The translations under genes and the position numbers were made by a program. A model generated the notes under the pieces. It saw only the letters and a list, made by a program, of their open reading frames with translations, searched no databases and was not told the origin of the DNA. Shown here in pieces: positions 1 through 9,235 of a stretch of 24,980 bases of DNA. Source of the DNA: Bordetella parapertussis (GTDB taxonomy: Bacteria > Pseudomonadota > Gammaproteobacteria > Burkholderiales > Burkholderiaceae_C); NCBI GenBank assembly GCA_945878355.1, contig CAMCTC010000070.1, positions 1 through 24,980 of the forward strand, given 5' to 3'. The first letter of the stretch is position 1, and each line of letters begins with the position of its first letter.

Positions 1-19
1 GCGACGCGCAAGGGATGGC

Positions 20-805
20 ATGAACTGGATGAACGCGCTGGCAGGATTTGGCGTCGGGGCGATGGTCGGCATGACCGGGGTGGGCGGTGGCGCGTTGATG
101 ACACCCATCCTGGTGCTGCTGTTCGGCGTCGCACCTGCCGCAGCGGTGGGCACTGACCTTTGGTTTGCGGCCATTACCAAGATGGTGGGCGGCGCCGTGC
201 ACCACAGCAAGGGCAGCGTCGACTGGATGGTGCTGCGCAGGCTGGCGCTGGGCAGCTTGCCCGTGTCGGCGCTCACCTTGGCTTGGCTGCACTACACAGG
301 AGCCAGCCAAATGAAGCACGGCCTGATCCTCAACGCGCTGGGCGGCACGCTGCTGCTCACGGCGCTGGCGATGATCTTCAAGCGCCAGACGCACGCCCTC
401 GGGCAAGCGCTGCGATCGACGGCGCCTGAATCGTTCAAGCGCGCCCAGCCGGGGTTGACGGTGCTAGCCGGCGCGATCTTAGGCTTTCTGGTGACGCTCA
501 CGTCGGTGGGCGCAGGCGCTCTGGGTGCGGTGATGCTGCTCTACCTCTATCCGTTCCGGATGAAACCGGCGGTGCTGGTGGGTACCGACATCGTGCACGC
601 CATCCCGCTCACGCTGGTGGCGGGCACTGGCCACCTGCTGATGGGCAATGTCAACCTGCCGCTGCTCGGGTCGCTGCTGGTGGGTTCGATCCCGGGCATC
701 GTGTTGGGATCGCTGCTGGGCGGCAAGGTGCCGGATGATTGGCTGCGCTGGGCAATAGCGGTAGTGTTGATGGCGGTCGGCTGGAAGCTGCTCATGTCCT
801 CGTAA
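20..805 (+). CDS. TauE/SafE family membrane transporter (putative anion/sulfite exporter)
   Basis: This 261-residue inner-membrane protein has the composition and internal symmetry of the TauE/SafE (former DUF81) family, which is linked to export of sulfite, sulfonates or other organic anions. Two related halves are visible: residues 20-62 carry G-V-G-G-G-A followed by A-V-G-T-D, and residues 163-210 carry S-V-G-A-G-A followed by L-V-G-T-D, each within hydrophobic helices. About eight membrane segments are expected, and the length is normal. The ATG at 20 follows a good AAGGGA ribosome site at 10-15, so the gene looks complete. It has no evident tie to the polysaccharide locus. A transposase relic starts within about 90 bases of its stop. 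The substrate cannot be read from the sequence. Confidence 0.87.
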   Translation: MNWMNALAGFGVGAMVGMTGVGGGALMTPILVLLFGVAPAAAVGTDLWFAAITKMVGGAVHHSKGSVDWMVLRRLALGSLPVSALTLAWLHYTGASQMKHGLILNALGGTLLLTALAMIFKRQTHALGQALRSTAPESFKRAQPGLTVLAGAILGFLVTLTSVGAGALGAVMLLYLYPFRMKPAVLVGTDIVHAIPLTLVAGTGHLLMGNVNLPLLGSLLVGSIPGIVLGSLLGGKVPDDWLRWAIAVVLMAVGWKLLMSS

Positions 806-889
806 ACCGCCGAATCCAGCTTGTTCGCACGACCCCACGAGTACCAAAAAATTCGCTCGATGCCAGTCCCTCATCGCGGTTCCAACATC

Positions 890-1682
890 CGCAGCCTGCG
901 CCGGACCAGTGCTGCACAACGGCGCCACCTCAGCGTCGACGCGCTGCTGGTGCACATCAAAGCGATCCATGCCGAGACGCGTGCCGCCTACGGCTGGCCG
1001 TGGATCTGGAAGGAGCTGCTGGGCAGGGCTATCCGCGTGTGCAAAAGCTCATGCAGCGCCAGGGCATCCGGGCCAAGGGCAAGCGTCGCTTCAAGGTCAC
1101 CACCGATAGCAAGCATGAGTTGCCGATCGCACCGAACCTGCTTGATCGGCAGTTCGCTGTGGCCGGGGAGCCAGACAAGGCGTGGGCAGGCGGCATCAAG
1201 TACATCGCGACCGACGATGGCTTGTTTTTCCTGGCCCTTGTGATCGACCTGTTCAGCCGTCAGGTGATCGGCTGGAGCCTGCGCAAGGACATGGCCAGAG
1301 ACATCGTCATCGACGCGCTGCGCATGGCTTGGTTCAAGCGACACCCGAACAAAAAGGCGGGGCTGATCTTCCATAGCGACAGGGGTAGCCAATGCGCCAG
1401 CAAGGACTTTCGCGACGCGCTGACCGAGTACGGCATCACGGCTTCGATAAGCCGTCACGCCAACTGCTGGGACAACGCCTGTGGCGAGACGCTTTCGGGT
1501 CATAGAAGGTCGAGCGCCTACACGGCCAACGATTCAAGACCAGGCGCCAGGCCATGGATGAGGTCATCGTCTGGATGGTCCGGTACAACCGCACCCGACG
1601 GCATTCGACGCTGCGCTATGTCAGCCCGATGCGGTTTGAAGAAAACTGGCGGGCCGATCAACCCAGGAAAGCCAGCGCATGA
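890..1682 (+). pseudogene. Decayed IS3-family transposase (OrfB, DDE integrase)
   Basis: Three reading frames together spell an IS3-type OrfB: the helix region before the core (HIKAIHAETRAAYGWP), the rve core with HSDRGSQ and NCWDNACGET, and a C-terminal end finishing VSPMRFEENW at the stop 1680-1682. It is broken in several ways. A small deletion near 1037 changes frame after GRAIRV. A one-base loss near 1492-1495 changes frame after GETL. The restored frame then meets an amber codon at 1503-1505. The first catalytic Asp, expected just before I-K-Y-I, is Gly (ggc at 1192-1194). OrfA and the first part of OrfB are absent, and I could not identify terminal inverted repeats or a target duplication. 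It is therefore an old, immobile relic. The 5' boundary is approximate. Confidence 0.85.
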
Positions 1683-2178
1683 CAGCGCCTATGGGATAGG
1701 GAATCCAGGGGCAAGGTCACTTGGCTTACTGGCGCAGGAGTCGGACAGCCGTTGACCGACCGCGGAAGCGTGCGCGCGACACCGCGAAGCACCAGATTTT
1801 GCGCCTAAGCAGAACTGGCGAACAACGCCATCTGGCCGGCCATCAACAGCGCCATTACCAAGTACTAAGGCCAGCCAGCGATGCCTGAGGTCATCCACGT
1901 ATTGCTCGCATGCTTATTTTCTCTGCAATAGAGCTACGCCGCGTATTGCTCGAGGTGGTTGCCAGATAACAAATAATATCCATAAAATATCTTGATTAGA
2001 AAAATGCCTAAGCCAAGCCTAGAACACGGCGCCCGGAAGGGATTTTTGCGACGAATTTGCCAGCCAAACAGCGCTTCCACTGCCAATTTCTATCCATCGG
2101 CTAAGAAAGCTGGGTTACTGTGGATCTGAGCCACTCAGGCTTAGGCAGATTTCTAATCAGATAAAATATAGTTGTCAA
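1683..2178. other. Non-coding stretch between IS relic and WecG-like gene
   Basis: I see no convincing gene here. The first part (to about 1900) is GC-rich and may be leftover IS flank; the rest is AT-richer. A short reading frame ending at the taa near 1866 resembles no family I recognise. A weak imperfect hairpin (CTGAGCC/GGCTTAG, about 2126-2144) lies downstream of the minus-strand gene's stop but has no following T run on that strand. Confidence 0.5.
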
Positions 2179-2916
2179 CTAACGCCGTCGCCACTCCTCA
2201 ACGAATAAACGAATGAAGAGCATGTCTTCTATGAAATATCGCCGAAACATCCGCCTCGGCTCTTGCATGAATCTAAAGAACCATTCCAACCCAGACTTCT
2301 GCATCCAAAGAGGCGCTCGCTTGACTTTACCAGCCGCAACATCGAAGGTCCCACCGACACCCATAGAGAATGGAATCTTCATAAATTCTTGATAGCGATT
2401 CAAAAACTTTTCCTTTTTCGGTGAGCTAATCGCAACAAACAGCAAATCGGCCTTCGATTGGAGTATTTGCTCAGCAACTTGTTGATCCTGATCCGCAGAC
2501 CAATATCCGTTGCGGTGACCCGCTATGACTAATCCAGGATATCTATCAATATAAATCCTACATACGCTTGAAATTATCTCATCGCGTGCGCCCAGCAAGA
2601 AGACACGCCAACCTTTAACTGCAGCCCGCTGCATCAAGGCTTCAAACAAGTCAATGCCAGCGACACGCTCTTTTAATGATATCCCAAGTAACCGCGCAGC
2701 CCAGACCACCGGCACGCCGTCTACATTTATCAGATGGCATGCATTGATGACCTCCCGCAGAGCGGGATCGCGATAAGCCTTAACTATCTTGTCAACATTG
2801 ACGACAACATGCTGATGAGGTCGACCATCTCGAATAAATTCATCAATTTTAGCAATTGTTTCCTCCATCGAAAGATTGTCGATAAAGCAGCCCATCATTG
2901 AAATCCGATCACTCAT
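2179..2916 (-). CDS. WecG/TagA/CpsF family glycosyltransferase (GT26)
   Basis: The 245-residue product has the hallmarks of the WecG/TagA/CpsF family, which transfers a sugar (for example ManNAc or ManNAcA) onto an undecaprenyl-pyrophosphate-linked sugar as an early step of polysaccharide assembly. Visible signatures are VVNVDKIV followed by INVDGVPVVWAARLLG in the N-terminal half, then ISSPKKEKF, GVGGTFDVAAGKVKRAP and LEWFFRFMQEPRRMFRRY near the C-terminus, matching the conserved G-T-F-D and R-A-P blocks. I chose the ATG at 2916 (MSDRI) because AAGGG lies about seven bases upstream; an in-frame GTG at 2940 is possible but less well placed. The gene is separated from the main operon by the two lyase genes, diverges from the plus-strand lyase and so should have its own promoter. 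Its GC content is lower than that of the eps core. Confidence 0.9.
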   Translation of the reverse strand: MSDRISMMGCFIDNLSMEETIAKIDEFIRDGRPHQHVVVNVDKIVKAYRDPALREVINACHLINVDGVPVVWAARLLGISLKERVAGIDLFEALMQRAAVKGWRVFLLGARDEIISSVCRIYIDRYPGLVIAGHRNGYWSADQDQQVAEQILQSKADLLFVAISSPKKEKFLNRYQEFMKIPFSMGVGGTFDVAAGKVKRAPLWMQKSGLEWFFRFMQEPRRMFRRYFIEDMLFIRLFVEEWRRR

Positions 2917-3375
2917 CGCATTACCCTTGACGTAAAACACTCCAGAAAATCTTCATCCGCACAGGTATTCCACCACAACGAGCCGAAAAATTTCAGACTC
3001 AAAGCAATCAAAGTAGCTGAAATGAGGAATTTTCCCCAAAAATTGCCTTGCTCGCAGCATTAATGGACGAAGCGCAAGCCCTCAAGCACCAACCATCGCC
3101 AGCGCACAATCCGAGCCAAACGATTGCGCAGGCAAGGCATGTAAATATATTGTGGCTCCCGAATGATGCGGTGCGTCATCACAATGCAACAACCGATTTT
3201 AAAATTTATATCAATATATTTATCGCAAAAAACAATAGCATGGAGCGGCCGTGATATCGGATATAATTCAAATATATTATTAATCCAAATAGCAGCTTGT
3301 TACAACTCTTCACTAAATTCCATCAAGAGCCGTCCGAAAACCAATGGGCCGAGCCACTAAATATTTTTACCCGAA
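2917..3375. other. AT-rich divergent intergenic region
   Basis: This 459-base gap separates two divergent genes and is markedly AT-rich, so it should hold promoters for both. I see no convincing protein gene; the short open frames inside it have no family features. A small perfect inverted repeat AATTTT/AAAATT around CCCCA lies at 3028-3044. A TATAAT hexamer on the plus strand is listed separately. Confidence 0.5.
3262..3267 (+). promoter_or_regulatory. Candidate -10 box for the plus-strand lyase
   Basis: A perfect TATAAT lies about 108 bases upstream of the ATG at 3376. The hexamer about 17 bases upstream is a poor match to TTGACA and no extended -10 TG is present. In such AT-rich DNA the match could be chance, so this is only a candidate. 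Confidence 0.28.
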
Positions 3376-5841
3376 ATGAGAAAACTAAAGCATCTGCGCC
3401 TTTCGCCATTGATCGGAGTGCTCATTGCGACACTGAGCTCGCCGGCAGTTATGAGCGCATCATCCAAAAAAACCTCAAGTACAAGCCCTACATACAGTAC
3501 CCAAAGCGGGTCGGGAACCAATTTACGTACCATCGCCGGGTGCACTGGACACGCCACTCAAGACTTTATTGATACCGCCGACCCAGATCTACGGCGCCTC
3601 GCACCACGAGAGTGCAGAATCGTAGGTACTAACCAACCAACGTTTTCATGGTTCCAGCCGTACGATCGAGATATCAGCAAGCCATGGACCCTCACGGTGC
3701 GAAATGTGGGCAGTACTGCAGAAACAAGATATTCCTCCACGACACCGAGAATGCTGATCAAACTGCCCTTGCCCGCCGGCACCTACGAATGGAAGGTTGC
3801 CTACAGCACCAAGGTAGGCGCCGTCAACATCAGCCAATATCGCCGTTTCGCGGTGGACAGTCTCTCGGCCGCATCATCGATACCAGACAGCGATCAGGTA
3901 GCAGCAACGGTCGCAGTCAGACAAAGGCCACGCGTACTCCCGGTAGGCAGCACATTCAGCGGCATTGCTGCAATCGCTCAAGCCGGCGAATATGCACCAG
4001 CGTACGCACAGATGATAACTTTTGCCGATTCTTCGCTGGCTACAGCGCTGCCAGCGGAACCTGCTCTACTTGTCCAGAGCGACTTTCCTTCAAAATCGGA
4101 ATATGTAAGCTACCTCTCCGGCATTGGATCCCAAGCGCTCGCTGAGCATAGCCGCATCAGATATCTCGCTTACGCTTGGCGCTTCACCGGAAATACGACC
4201 TACGCTGACGCAGCGTTGGCTCACCTTGTCAACCTCGCAGGCTGGGCGCCCAATGGCGTAACCGGCCAATTGACACAGAGCCAGGCCAATAGACAGATCT
4301 ATTTGGCACTTGCGGAAGGGGCCGATCTGCTGTGGGATCGACTCAGCGTGACGCAGCAAGGTGTGATCGCCACCTCGCTTCGTGACCGCCTTGCTCAGGT
4401 ACTGACATCGCTGGCCGCACTGGACTATGCGCCTTATCAGACAATGCACGTCACAGCCGCTGAATATGCGATTCAAGCACTCCTGCTCGCGGCTGGAATG
4501 CCAGGTTTTCCAGAATCCAGCGATTGGCTCAAGCAGATGTGGGATATCTACGTCACCACTTTGAGCACGTTTGGGAATGAGGATGGCGGCTCCGATGGCA
4601 GCGTTGCCTATGCCTGGTTTGACATGTATGATTTACCGGGCTCACTAGCCACCGCGCGAGTCATTGCAGGCGCCAACCTAACATCAATGCCTTATGTTCG
4701 CAACGCAGGAAGTTATTTGCTGGCAATGACAGCACCCAATGTGCAGCAAATAAATGCTTTCGGCGACGGCATAGAAAATGATACGCAATATGCCAACTAC
4801 ACATTCAACAGCTACAGACTTTATGCCGCAATAACGCGGTCGCCCGAACAAGCGTGGTACTGGCGCCAGCGCCCGGCGAACTATCAAAACAGGCAGTTGA
4901 TCGACCCGATGCACTTCATGATGCTAGGACTGGATTCGACGGCCATCGCCACAAAAACACCAACCCGCAATCACTGGGTATTTGATGATGTCGGTATTTC
5001 TGCTTTCCACAGCAATGTCTCCCAATCCGACCGAAGCAGCCTGTTCTTTCGGTCGAGTGAATTCGGGAGTCATGTCCACAGTCATGCCGATCAAAATAGC
5101 TTTTCATTCGTTTCACGAGGCAAGCCACTGCTCATCAGCGGTGGCTACTACCCATACTATCTTTCGCCGCATCATGCAATGGCTGGTCGTGCGACACGAT
5201 ACAAGAATGCAATCACTTTTGACGGCGGCATTGGTCAAGCTGAACCCACTGCCGTACCAATCAAACCGGGCGCACCAATATTGTCCTTCGCAGCGACAGG
5301 AAAACTCATCAACAACTATGAGAGTGTTGCTGTCTCAGTTGTGACCGGCGATGCTACGGCGGCCTACCGAGGCTATGACGCCACCACGCGCAAGTGGAGC
5401 AGTCTTCTCAGCAATGCGGTCCGCTCCGCTGCCTATTTCCGCACCGAACGGGTTGCCGTGATCTATGACTGGCTCACCAGTGGGACGCCTCGCTATTGGG
5501 AGTTGAACTACAACGCCATCAAGCCGTTTGCCCAATCTGGCTCAAGTCAGGTGGCCGTCAACGACACCGCCCAAGCTTGCATCGATCATTACGGCATCGA
5601 TGCCACTGCTGCGCAAACTACTGGATTCGACATCACGCCAGAGAACGGCGCTCCAAATCAGTATCAACTTCGCATGCGTGCAAAGGTGGCTTCCACACAA
5701 GCGGCGATTGTGACCGTCATACGCGAGGATTGCCGTACGGTGCAAGTCAACGTCACCATGTCTGGCACAGCAGCCAATGTCACGGTGAACACAGAGAACG
5801 TCAAATTCGATAAGAGGACATTCTCGGTACTGCAACACTGA
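3376..5841 (+). CDS. Secreted heparinase II/III-like polysaccharide lyase (DUF4962-type N-terminus)
   Basis: The 821-residue protein starts with a signal peptide (basic MRKLKHLR, hydrophobic stretch, likely cut around residues 24-28) and a Ser/Thr-rich linker. Residues about 55-160 form a beta-sandwich-like region (PTFSWFQPYDRD, then LPAGTYEWKV) as in DUF4962 proteins. A helical toroid follows, with a conserved-looking MHVTAAEYAIQALLLAAG segment. The heparinase II/III C-terminal domain has HSHADQNSF at residues 568-576 and a following ITFDGGIGQ. Enzymes of this class cleave uronic-acid-containing polysaccharides by beta-elimination in the periplasm or outside the cell. A role in trimming, releasing or degrading the locus' own polysaccharide is inferred. 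It runs against the main operon and meets its paralogue tail to tail with 28 bases between the stops. No clear ribosome site precedes the ATG; the start is supported by the signal peptide. Confidence 0.85.
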   Translation: MRKLKHLRLSPLIGVLIATLSSPAVMSASSKKTSSTSPTYSTQSGSGTNLRTIAGCTGHATQDFIDTADPDLRRLAPRECRIVGTNQPTFSWFQPYDRDISKPWTLTVRNVGSTAETRYSSTTPRMLIKLPLPAGTYEWKVAYSTKVGAVNISQYRRFAVDSLSAASSIPDSDQVAATVAVRQRPRVLPVGSTFSGIAAIAQAGEYAPAYAQMITFADSSLATALPAEPALLVQSDFPSKSEYVSYLSGIGSQALAEHSRIRYLAYAWRFTGNTTYADAALAHLVNLAGWAPNGVTGQLTQSQANRQIYLALAEGADLLWDRLSVTQQGVIATSLRDRLAQVLTSLAALDYAPYQTMHVTAAEYAIQALLLAAGMPGFPESSDWLKQMWDIYVTTLSTFGNEDGGSDGSVAYAWFDMYDLPGSLATARVIAGANLTSMPYVRNAGSYLLAMTAPNVQQINAFGDGIENDTQYANYTFNSYRLYAAITRSPEQAWYWRQRPANYQNRQLIDPMHFMMLGLDSTAIATKTPTRNHWVFDDVGISAFHSNVSQSDRSSLFFRSSEFGSHVHSHADQNSFSFVSRGKPLLISGGYYPYYLSPHHAMAGRATRYKNAITFDGGIGQAEPTAVPIKPGAPILSFAATGKLINNYESVAVSVVTGDATAAYRGYDATTRKWSSLLSNAVRSAAYFRTERVAVIYDWLTSGTPRYWELNYNAIKPFAQSGSSQVAVNDTAQACIDHYGIDATAAQTTGFDITPENGAPNQYQLRMRAKVASTQAAIVTVIREDCRTVQVNVTMSGTAANVTVNTENVKFDKRTFSVLQH

Positions 5842-5869
5842 TGGGTGGCTGCGATGCGCTTGAAGGCTT

Positions 5870-8110
5870 TTACGGCAACCGAAAATTCGCTGCACCTGCG
5901 GTCACATTGAAGCCCTGCGCCGCAGTCTTGACGATGTAGCGGCCGGATGCCCGGCAGGCCAAATCCACCACCGTCAATGCGTGCAGTTCGGTCATTAACC
6001 CGCGAGTCCTGAAAATACCATGCCACCGCGCACCTGCGCCCGCTGAAGAAGATAAGGGCAATGGCTCGGTGGCTTGTTCAAAATCGAGGCCGGATTCCGT
6101 CCACACCGTGCCGCAACCTTTGGCCTTGCCATTTGAAACCTCCAACTGTTCATCCCGCCAGCGCAGCGGCTCAGCGGCATGGAGATTGATCTCCCAGCGC
6201 CTCGGCACTGAAGACGACATCTTGTCCTCGATCATGACGAGGTCAGGCTTGAAAAAATAGATCCGCCGCCAAGCCCTATTGACCGAGCCCCTATAAGCCA
6301 GCGTCGCATCGCCCTCTACCCAGGCGAGCGACTCACCGCCCTGGAATCCGATAATTCGGCCGCTGGCACCTTGGTCCAGGATTGCCTGACCCTTGCCGCC
6401 ATCAAAGGTAACGGCGTTGTGCGCCCGGGTCTGCTTGTAGTAGCCCAATCCATGCGGCGATCCGTACCAATCGTATTGTCCACCCGCCATCAGTAGCGGC
6501 TCAGCACCGACATGTAGCACAAATGAATTTTGCTCAGCATGACTATGGCTGATTGAGCCGTAGGGGCTGCTCTTGAAGTAGACCGATACGCGATCGTGTG
6601 CTGGCAAACTGCTGTGCATCGCAGCCCAACCGACTGAAAGCAAGGCAAGGTCATTCTGCGCCGAGGGCGGCAATGTGCCGCTCACAAGGGTAACGGGCGC
6701 CACCAGCAACGCCATGTTGGAGATATCTTCTCCATGCGACTGCGCCGCTAGCCACGCCAGATAGGGAGAATCCACCCGCAAGGCCAGGGCCTTGATATAC
6801 CTGGCGTAGACATGAGGCATATCCTGTTCCGCGCCATCGCCGAACAGTCCCTGCCGCGACCCAGGCGGTACGAAATAGGCCAGCATGCGGCCGAAGTTTC
6901 GAAGGTAGGGCTTGGTGCCCAAATCCAGCCCAGTGGCGTTGCGCAGACTGTCCAAGACCCACCAAGCATCAGCCACCTCCCACATCGCGTAGTTCAATCC
7001 GTTTGCATAGCCGCCGTCATCCCCGCCCCAGGGCCAGAGCAGGTTGGTATACAGCGGTACGGCCTGCTCAAACCACTCGTCTGCCGATGGCAGATCGCCA
7101 GCCGTCAGGACCGCAACCCCGGCCACCACGCCGAGATTCGTCAGCCCGACCGAGTTGAGCGCGTTGTGTTCCATGTCACGCGTCGGCCCGACTGCGGACG
7201 ACACGATTGGCCCAATTCGTCGACCTATTCGTCGCAACAGAGCGGTTCGCTCATCTGCTGACCAAGTGTCATACAACCAGTCAAAGCCAATGGCTAACAC
7301 CACTGCCAGCGCTCGATTGACCTGAAACTGCGATGCGTGACTGCTTGGGCCATCCGGATTCCACGCCGCCAACCCCAGGATCAAGCGGTGTGCGTGCGCC
7401 AGGTAATCGGCGTTCGGCGTCAGGGCTGCTACCAGCGCAGCCTCCAAAACGCGGGTTTGCTCGACATTCATCATGGCCCACAGACTCTGGATCACCTTGA
7501 CCTGATCTGCGCGTTCAGTCTGGTTACGCGGGTCAACGGTTGGCTCGGCCACCGTCCCCCGCTTCAGATCAGCGTCGACACGCGCCAGCAGTTGACGCCA
7601 ACCCGGCTCACGCTCTGCGGCCAGGACCCGAACCAGCTCGGCCCTGGCAGTACCTTGAGGCAAGCCCCGCGGATGGGGTCGAGCCCGCGCCTGGGCCAGG
7701 AGTGAGGCCGTGGCCGGCACGACGAACACGGGGGTACCGGGTGGCAATGTGAACTCCCGGGATGCTGAGCGCCACGCCTTGCCCGCCGGGTCGTTTGCGA
7801 CCACCCACCAGGTATAGGTTCCCGGGGCGAATGGCTTGTCCCACATATGCCAATTGGACGTGGTCGACACCGACTGCTCCACACCGACCACCGAGCGAAC
7901 GACAAGTTGATAGCGGTCACCCAGTCGACGATGCGGCCAATTGAAATCGGGCGGCGACTGCGACACCGCGGCACAGTGTGCAGGTCGAACCGGCAATACA
8001 GGCAGCCCTGACGACGACATCCAATCGACAGGTGTCGCAGTTTCACAGGCGCACGCCGCCAGCGACGGCGCCAGCAACAGGTAGCAAGCCAGCAGGATTC
8101 GTCGGAGCAT
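5870..8110 (-). CDS. Heparinase II/III-like polysaccharide lyase, putative lipoprotein
   Basis: The 746-residue product has the same architecture as the lyase facing it. An N-terminal beta region carries PPDFNWPHRR and FAPGTYTWWV, a helical toroid contains MEHNALNSVGLTNLG, and the heparinase II/III domain has HSHAEQNSF at residues 522-530 followed by VTFDGGKGQ. The signal peptide ends in SLAAC, a lipobox-type sequence with Cys at residue 20 and Ala at +2, so the mature protein is probably anchored to the outer membrane; a second Cys at 22 makes the exact processing uncertain. It is the last gene of the minus-strand run, 33 bases after the GT4 gene, so it is probably cotranscribed with the synthesis genes. 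This supports a role in processing the polymer, as alginate lyase AlgL does in alginate loci. Substrate and linkage are unknown. Confidence 0.86.
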   Translation of the reverse strand: MLRRILLACYLLLAPSLAACACETATPVDWMSSSGLPVLPVRPAHCAAVSQSPPDFNWPHRRLGDRYQLVVRSVVGVEQSVSTTSNWHMWDKPFAPGTYTWWVVANDPAGKAWRSASREFTLPPGTPVFVVPATASLLAQARARPHPRGLPQGTARAELVRVLAAEREPGWRQLLARVDADLKRGTVAEPTVDPRNQTERADQVKVIQSLWAMMNVEQTRVLEAALVAALTPNADYLAHAHRLILGLAAWNPDGPSSHASQFQVNRALAVVLAIGFDWLYDTWSADERTALLRRIGRRIGPIVSSAVGPTRDMEHNALNSVGLTNLGVVAGVAVLTAGDLPSADEWFEQAVPLYTNLLWPWGGDDGGYANGLNYAMWEVADAWWVLDSLRNATGLDLGTKPYLRNFGRMLAYFVPPGSRQGLFGDGAEQDMPHVYARYIKALALRVDSPYLAWLAAQSHGEDISNMALLVAPVTLVSGTLPPSAQNDLALLSVGWAAMHSSLPAHDRVSVYFKSSPYGSISHSHAEQNSFVLHVGAEPLLMAGGQYDWYGSPHGLGYYKQTRAHNAVTFDGGKGQAILDQGASGRIIGFQGGESLAWVEGDATLAYRGSVNRAWRRIYFFKPDLVMIEDKMSSSVPRRWEINLHAAEPLRWRDEQLEVSNGKAKGCGTVWTESGLDFEQATEPLPLSSSAGAGARWHGIFRTRGLMTELHALTVVDLACRASGRYIVKTAAQGFNVTAGAANFRLP

Positions 8111-8143
8111 GTTCTGTGACTGGGATGCAGTCCGTTGAAGGGT

Positions 8144-9235
8144 TTAGAGTTGGCGCGCTAGCGTTGAATACAGCCGATGAAGCTCGGGGCCGACAGCCTG
8201 CATGGCGAACTGCGAATCAAAGAGTTGACGACCGGCCCGGGCCAAGCGACCCCGCATCACGGGGTCGAGGTACAGCTTGCGAATAGCACAGGCCAGCGCG
8301 TCGACATCGCCAGGGGCCACCAGCAAGGCGTCGACGCCATCGGTTGCCACCTCCGGAATCGAGCCTACCGCCGACATCACAACCGGCACCCCGCAGTGCA
8401 TGGCTTCGAGCATTGCAACCGGCAGACCTTCGACATATGACGGCAGCACGAAGATATCTGCCCGCTCCAAGGCACTCCGCTTGGCGGCGCCGGCCACCCA
8501 GCCCAGGAACTCCACCCGATCGGCAACGCCGAGCGAGCGTGCGTGCCGTTCAACAGCATCACGATCGCCCTCGCCGCCCAGTTGCAACACGGCCTCGCCA
8601 CAGTCACCGAAGGCCAGTGCAAATGCAGCGATCAAGTCGAACACACCTTTGTCATGCTCCAGCCGCCCAAGGAACAGCAGACAGAATCGCCCGTCGCGCT
8701 GCCGTGTGCCCATCGGCCAGGCAGCCACCGGGTTCCAGAGAACCGTGAAGCGACCCGGTGGACAGACCTCAATCAAACGAGAAGCCCAGCGCGGTGAAAG
8801 CACGGCGACCTGGCCGGCGCGGCGCAAGGTGGCCCGAATCACGCGGCGCGCCAAGGCCGGTGAAGCGCGATAGAACGCAATGAAGTTGCCTCCATGCACA
8901 TGCAACAACACTGGGCATTGGGCCCCGAAGGCCAGCCAGCAAAACAAGGCCTTGCGCCAGAAACTTTTGCCCGACGCCACATGCACGTGAAGCAGCGCCA
9001 CGCGCCCTCGAAGCAGCTGCGAGGCAACAGCGCCGATAGCGCGCAGGCCTGCCACCAGCTTTGACAACTGCCCACCCTCTGCGGTGGTGGCCACATAGCG
9101 GACCTGTTCTCGCTCGAACAGCCCGTCGTCGCGGTAGGCGGCCGCCACAGCTGACATGCCACCGCGGCCGTCGATCGGTGGCCCAAGCATCAGGATGGTG
9201 CGACCGCGACCGCGGCGCTCAGCGGCGGGTGCCAA
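8144..9235 (-). CDS. GT4 family glycosyltransferase
   Basis: This 363-residue protein is a GT-B fold, GT4-type retaining glycosyltransferase. It has the glycine-rich acceptor-side loop DGRGGMSAV near residue 22, the second-domain entry LLFLGRLEHDKGVFDL, and the EX7E donor motif in EGLPVAMLE, followed by GVPVV, GSIPEV and LLVAPGD. It acts at the cytoplasmic face of the membrane, adding a sugar to the lipid-linked repeat; donor and acceptor cannot be deduced. The proposed start is TTG at 9235, preceded by GAGAGG with six bases of spacing; the first internal ATG, about 15 codons further on, lacks a ribosome site. A gap of about 300 bases separates it from the upstream gene, while the lyase gene follows closely. 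Confidence 0.9.
   Translation of the reverse strand: MAPAAERRGRGRTILMLGPPIDGRGGMSAVAAAYRDDGLFEREQVRYVATTAEGGQLSKLVAGLRAIGAVASQLLRGRVALLHVHVASGKSFWRKALFCWLAFGAQCPVLLHVHGGNFIAFYRASPALARRVIRATLRRAGQVAVLSPRWASRLIEVCPPGRFTVLWNPVAAWPMGTRQRDGRFCLLFLGRLEHDKGVFDLIAAFALAFGDCGEAVLQLGGEGDRDAVERHARSLGVADRVEFLGWVAGAAKRSALERADIFVLPSYVEGLPVAMLEAMHCGVPVVMSAVGSIPEVATDGVDALLVAPGDVDALACAIRKLYLDPVMRGRLARAGRQLFDSQFAMQAVGPELHRLYSTLARQL

Noticed and set aside
1813..1868. Short plus-strand frame ending AINSAITKY before a taa
   Set aside because: It is under 20 codons after an in-frame stop and matches no family I recognise, so it cannot be told from chance.
2126..2144. Hairpin downstream of the WecG-like gene as a terminator
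   Set aside because: The stem is short, has a mismatch on the minus strand, and no T run follows it in the transcribed direction.
3048..3360. Small plus-strand open frames in the divergent intergenic region
   Set aside because: They lie in AT-rich non-coding DNA, have no ribosome sites or domain features and overlap each other in different frames.
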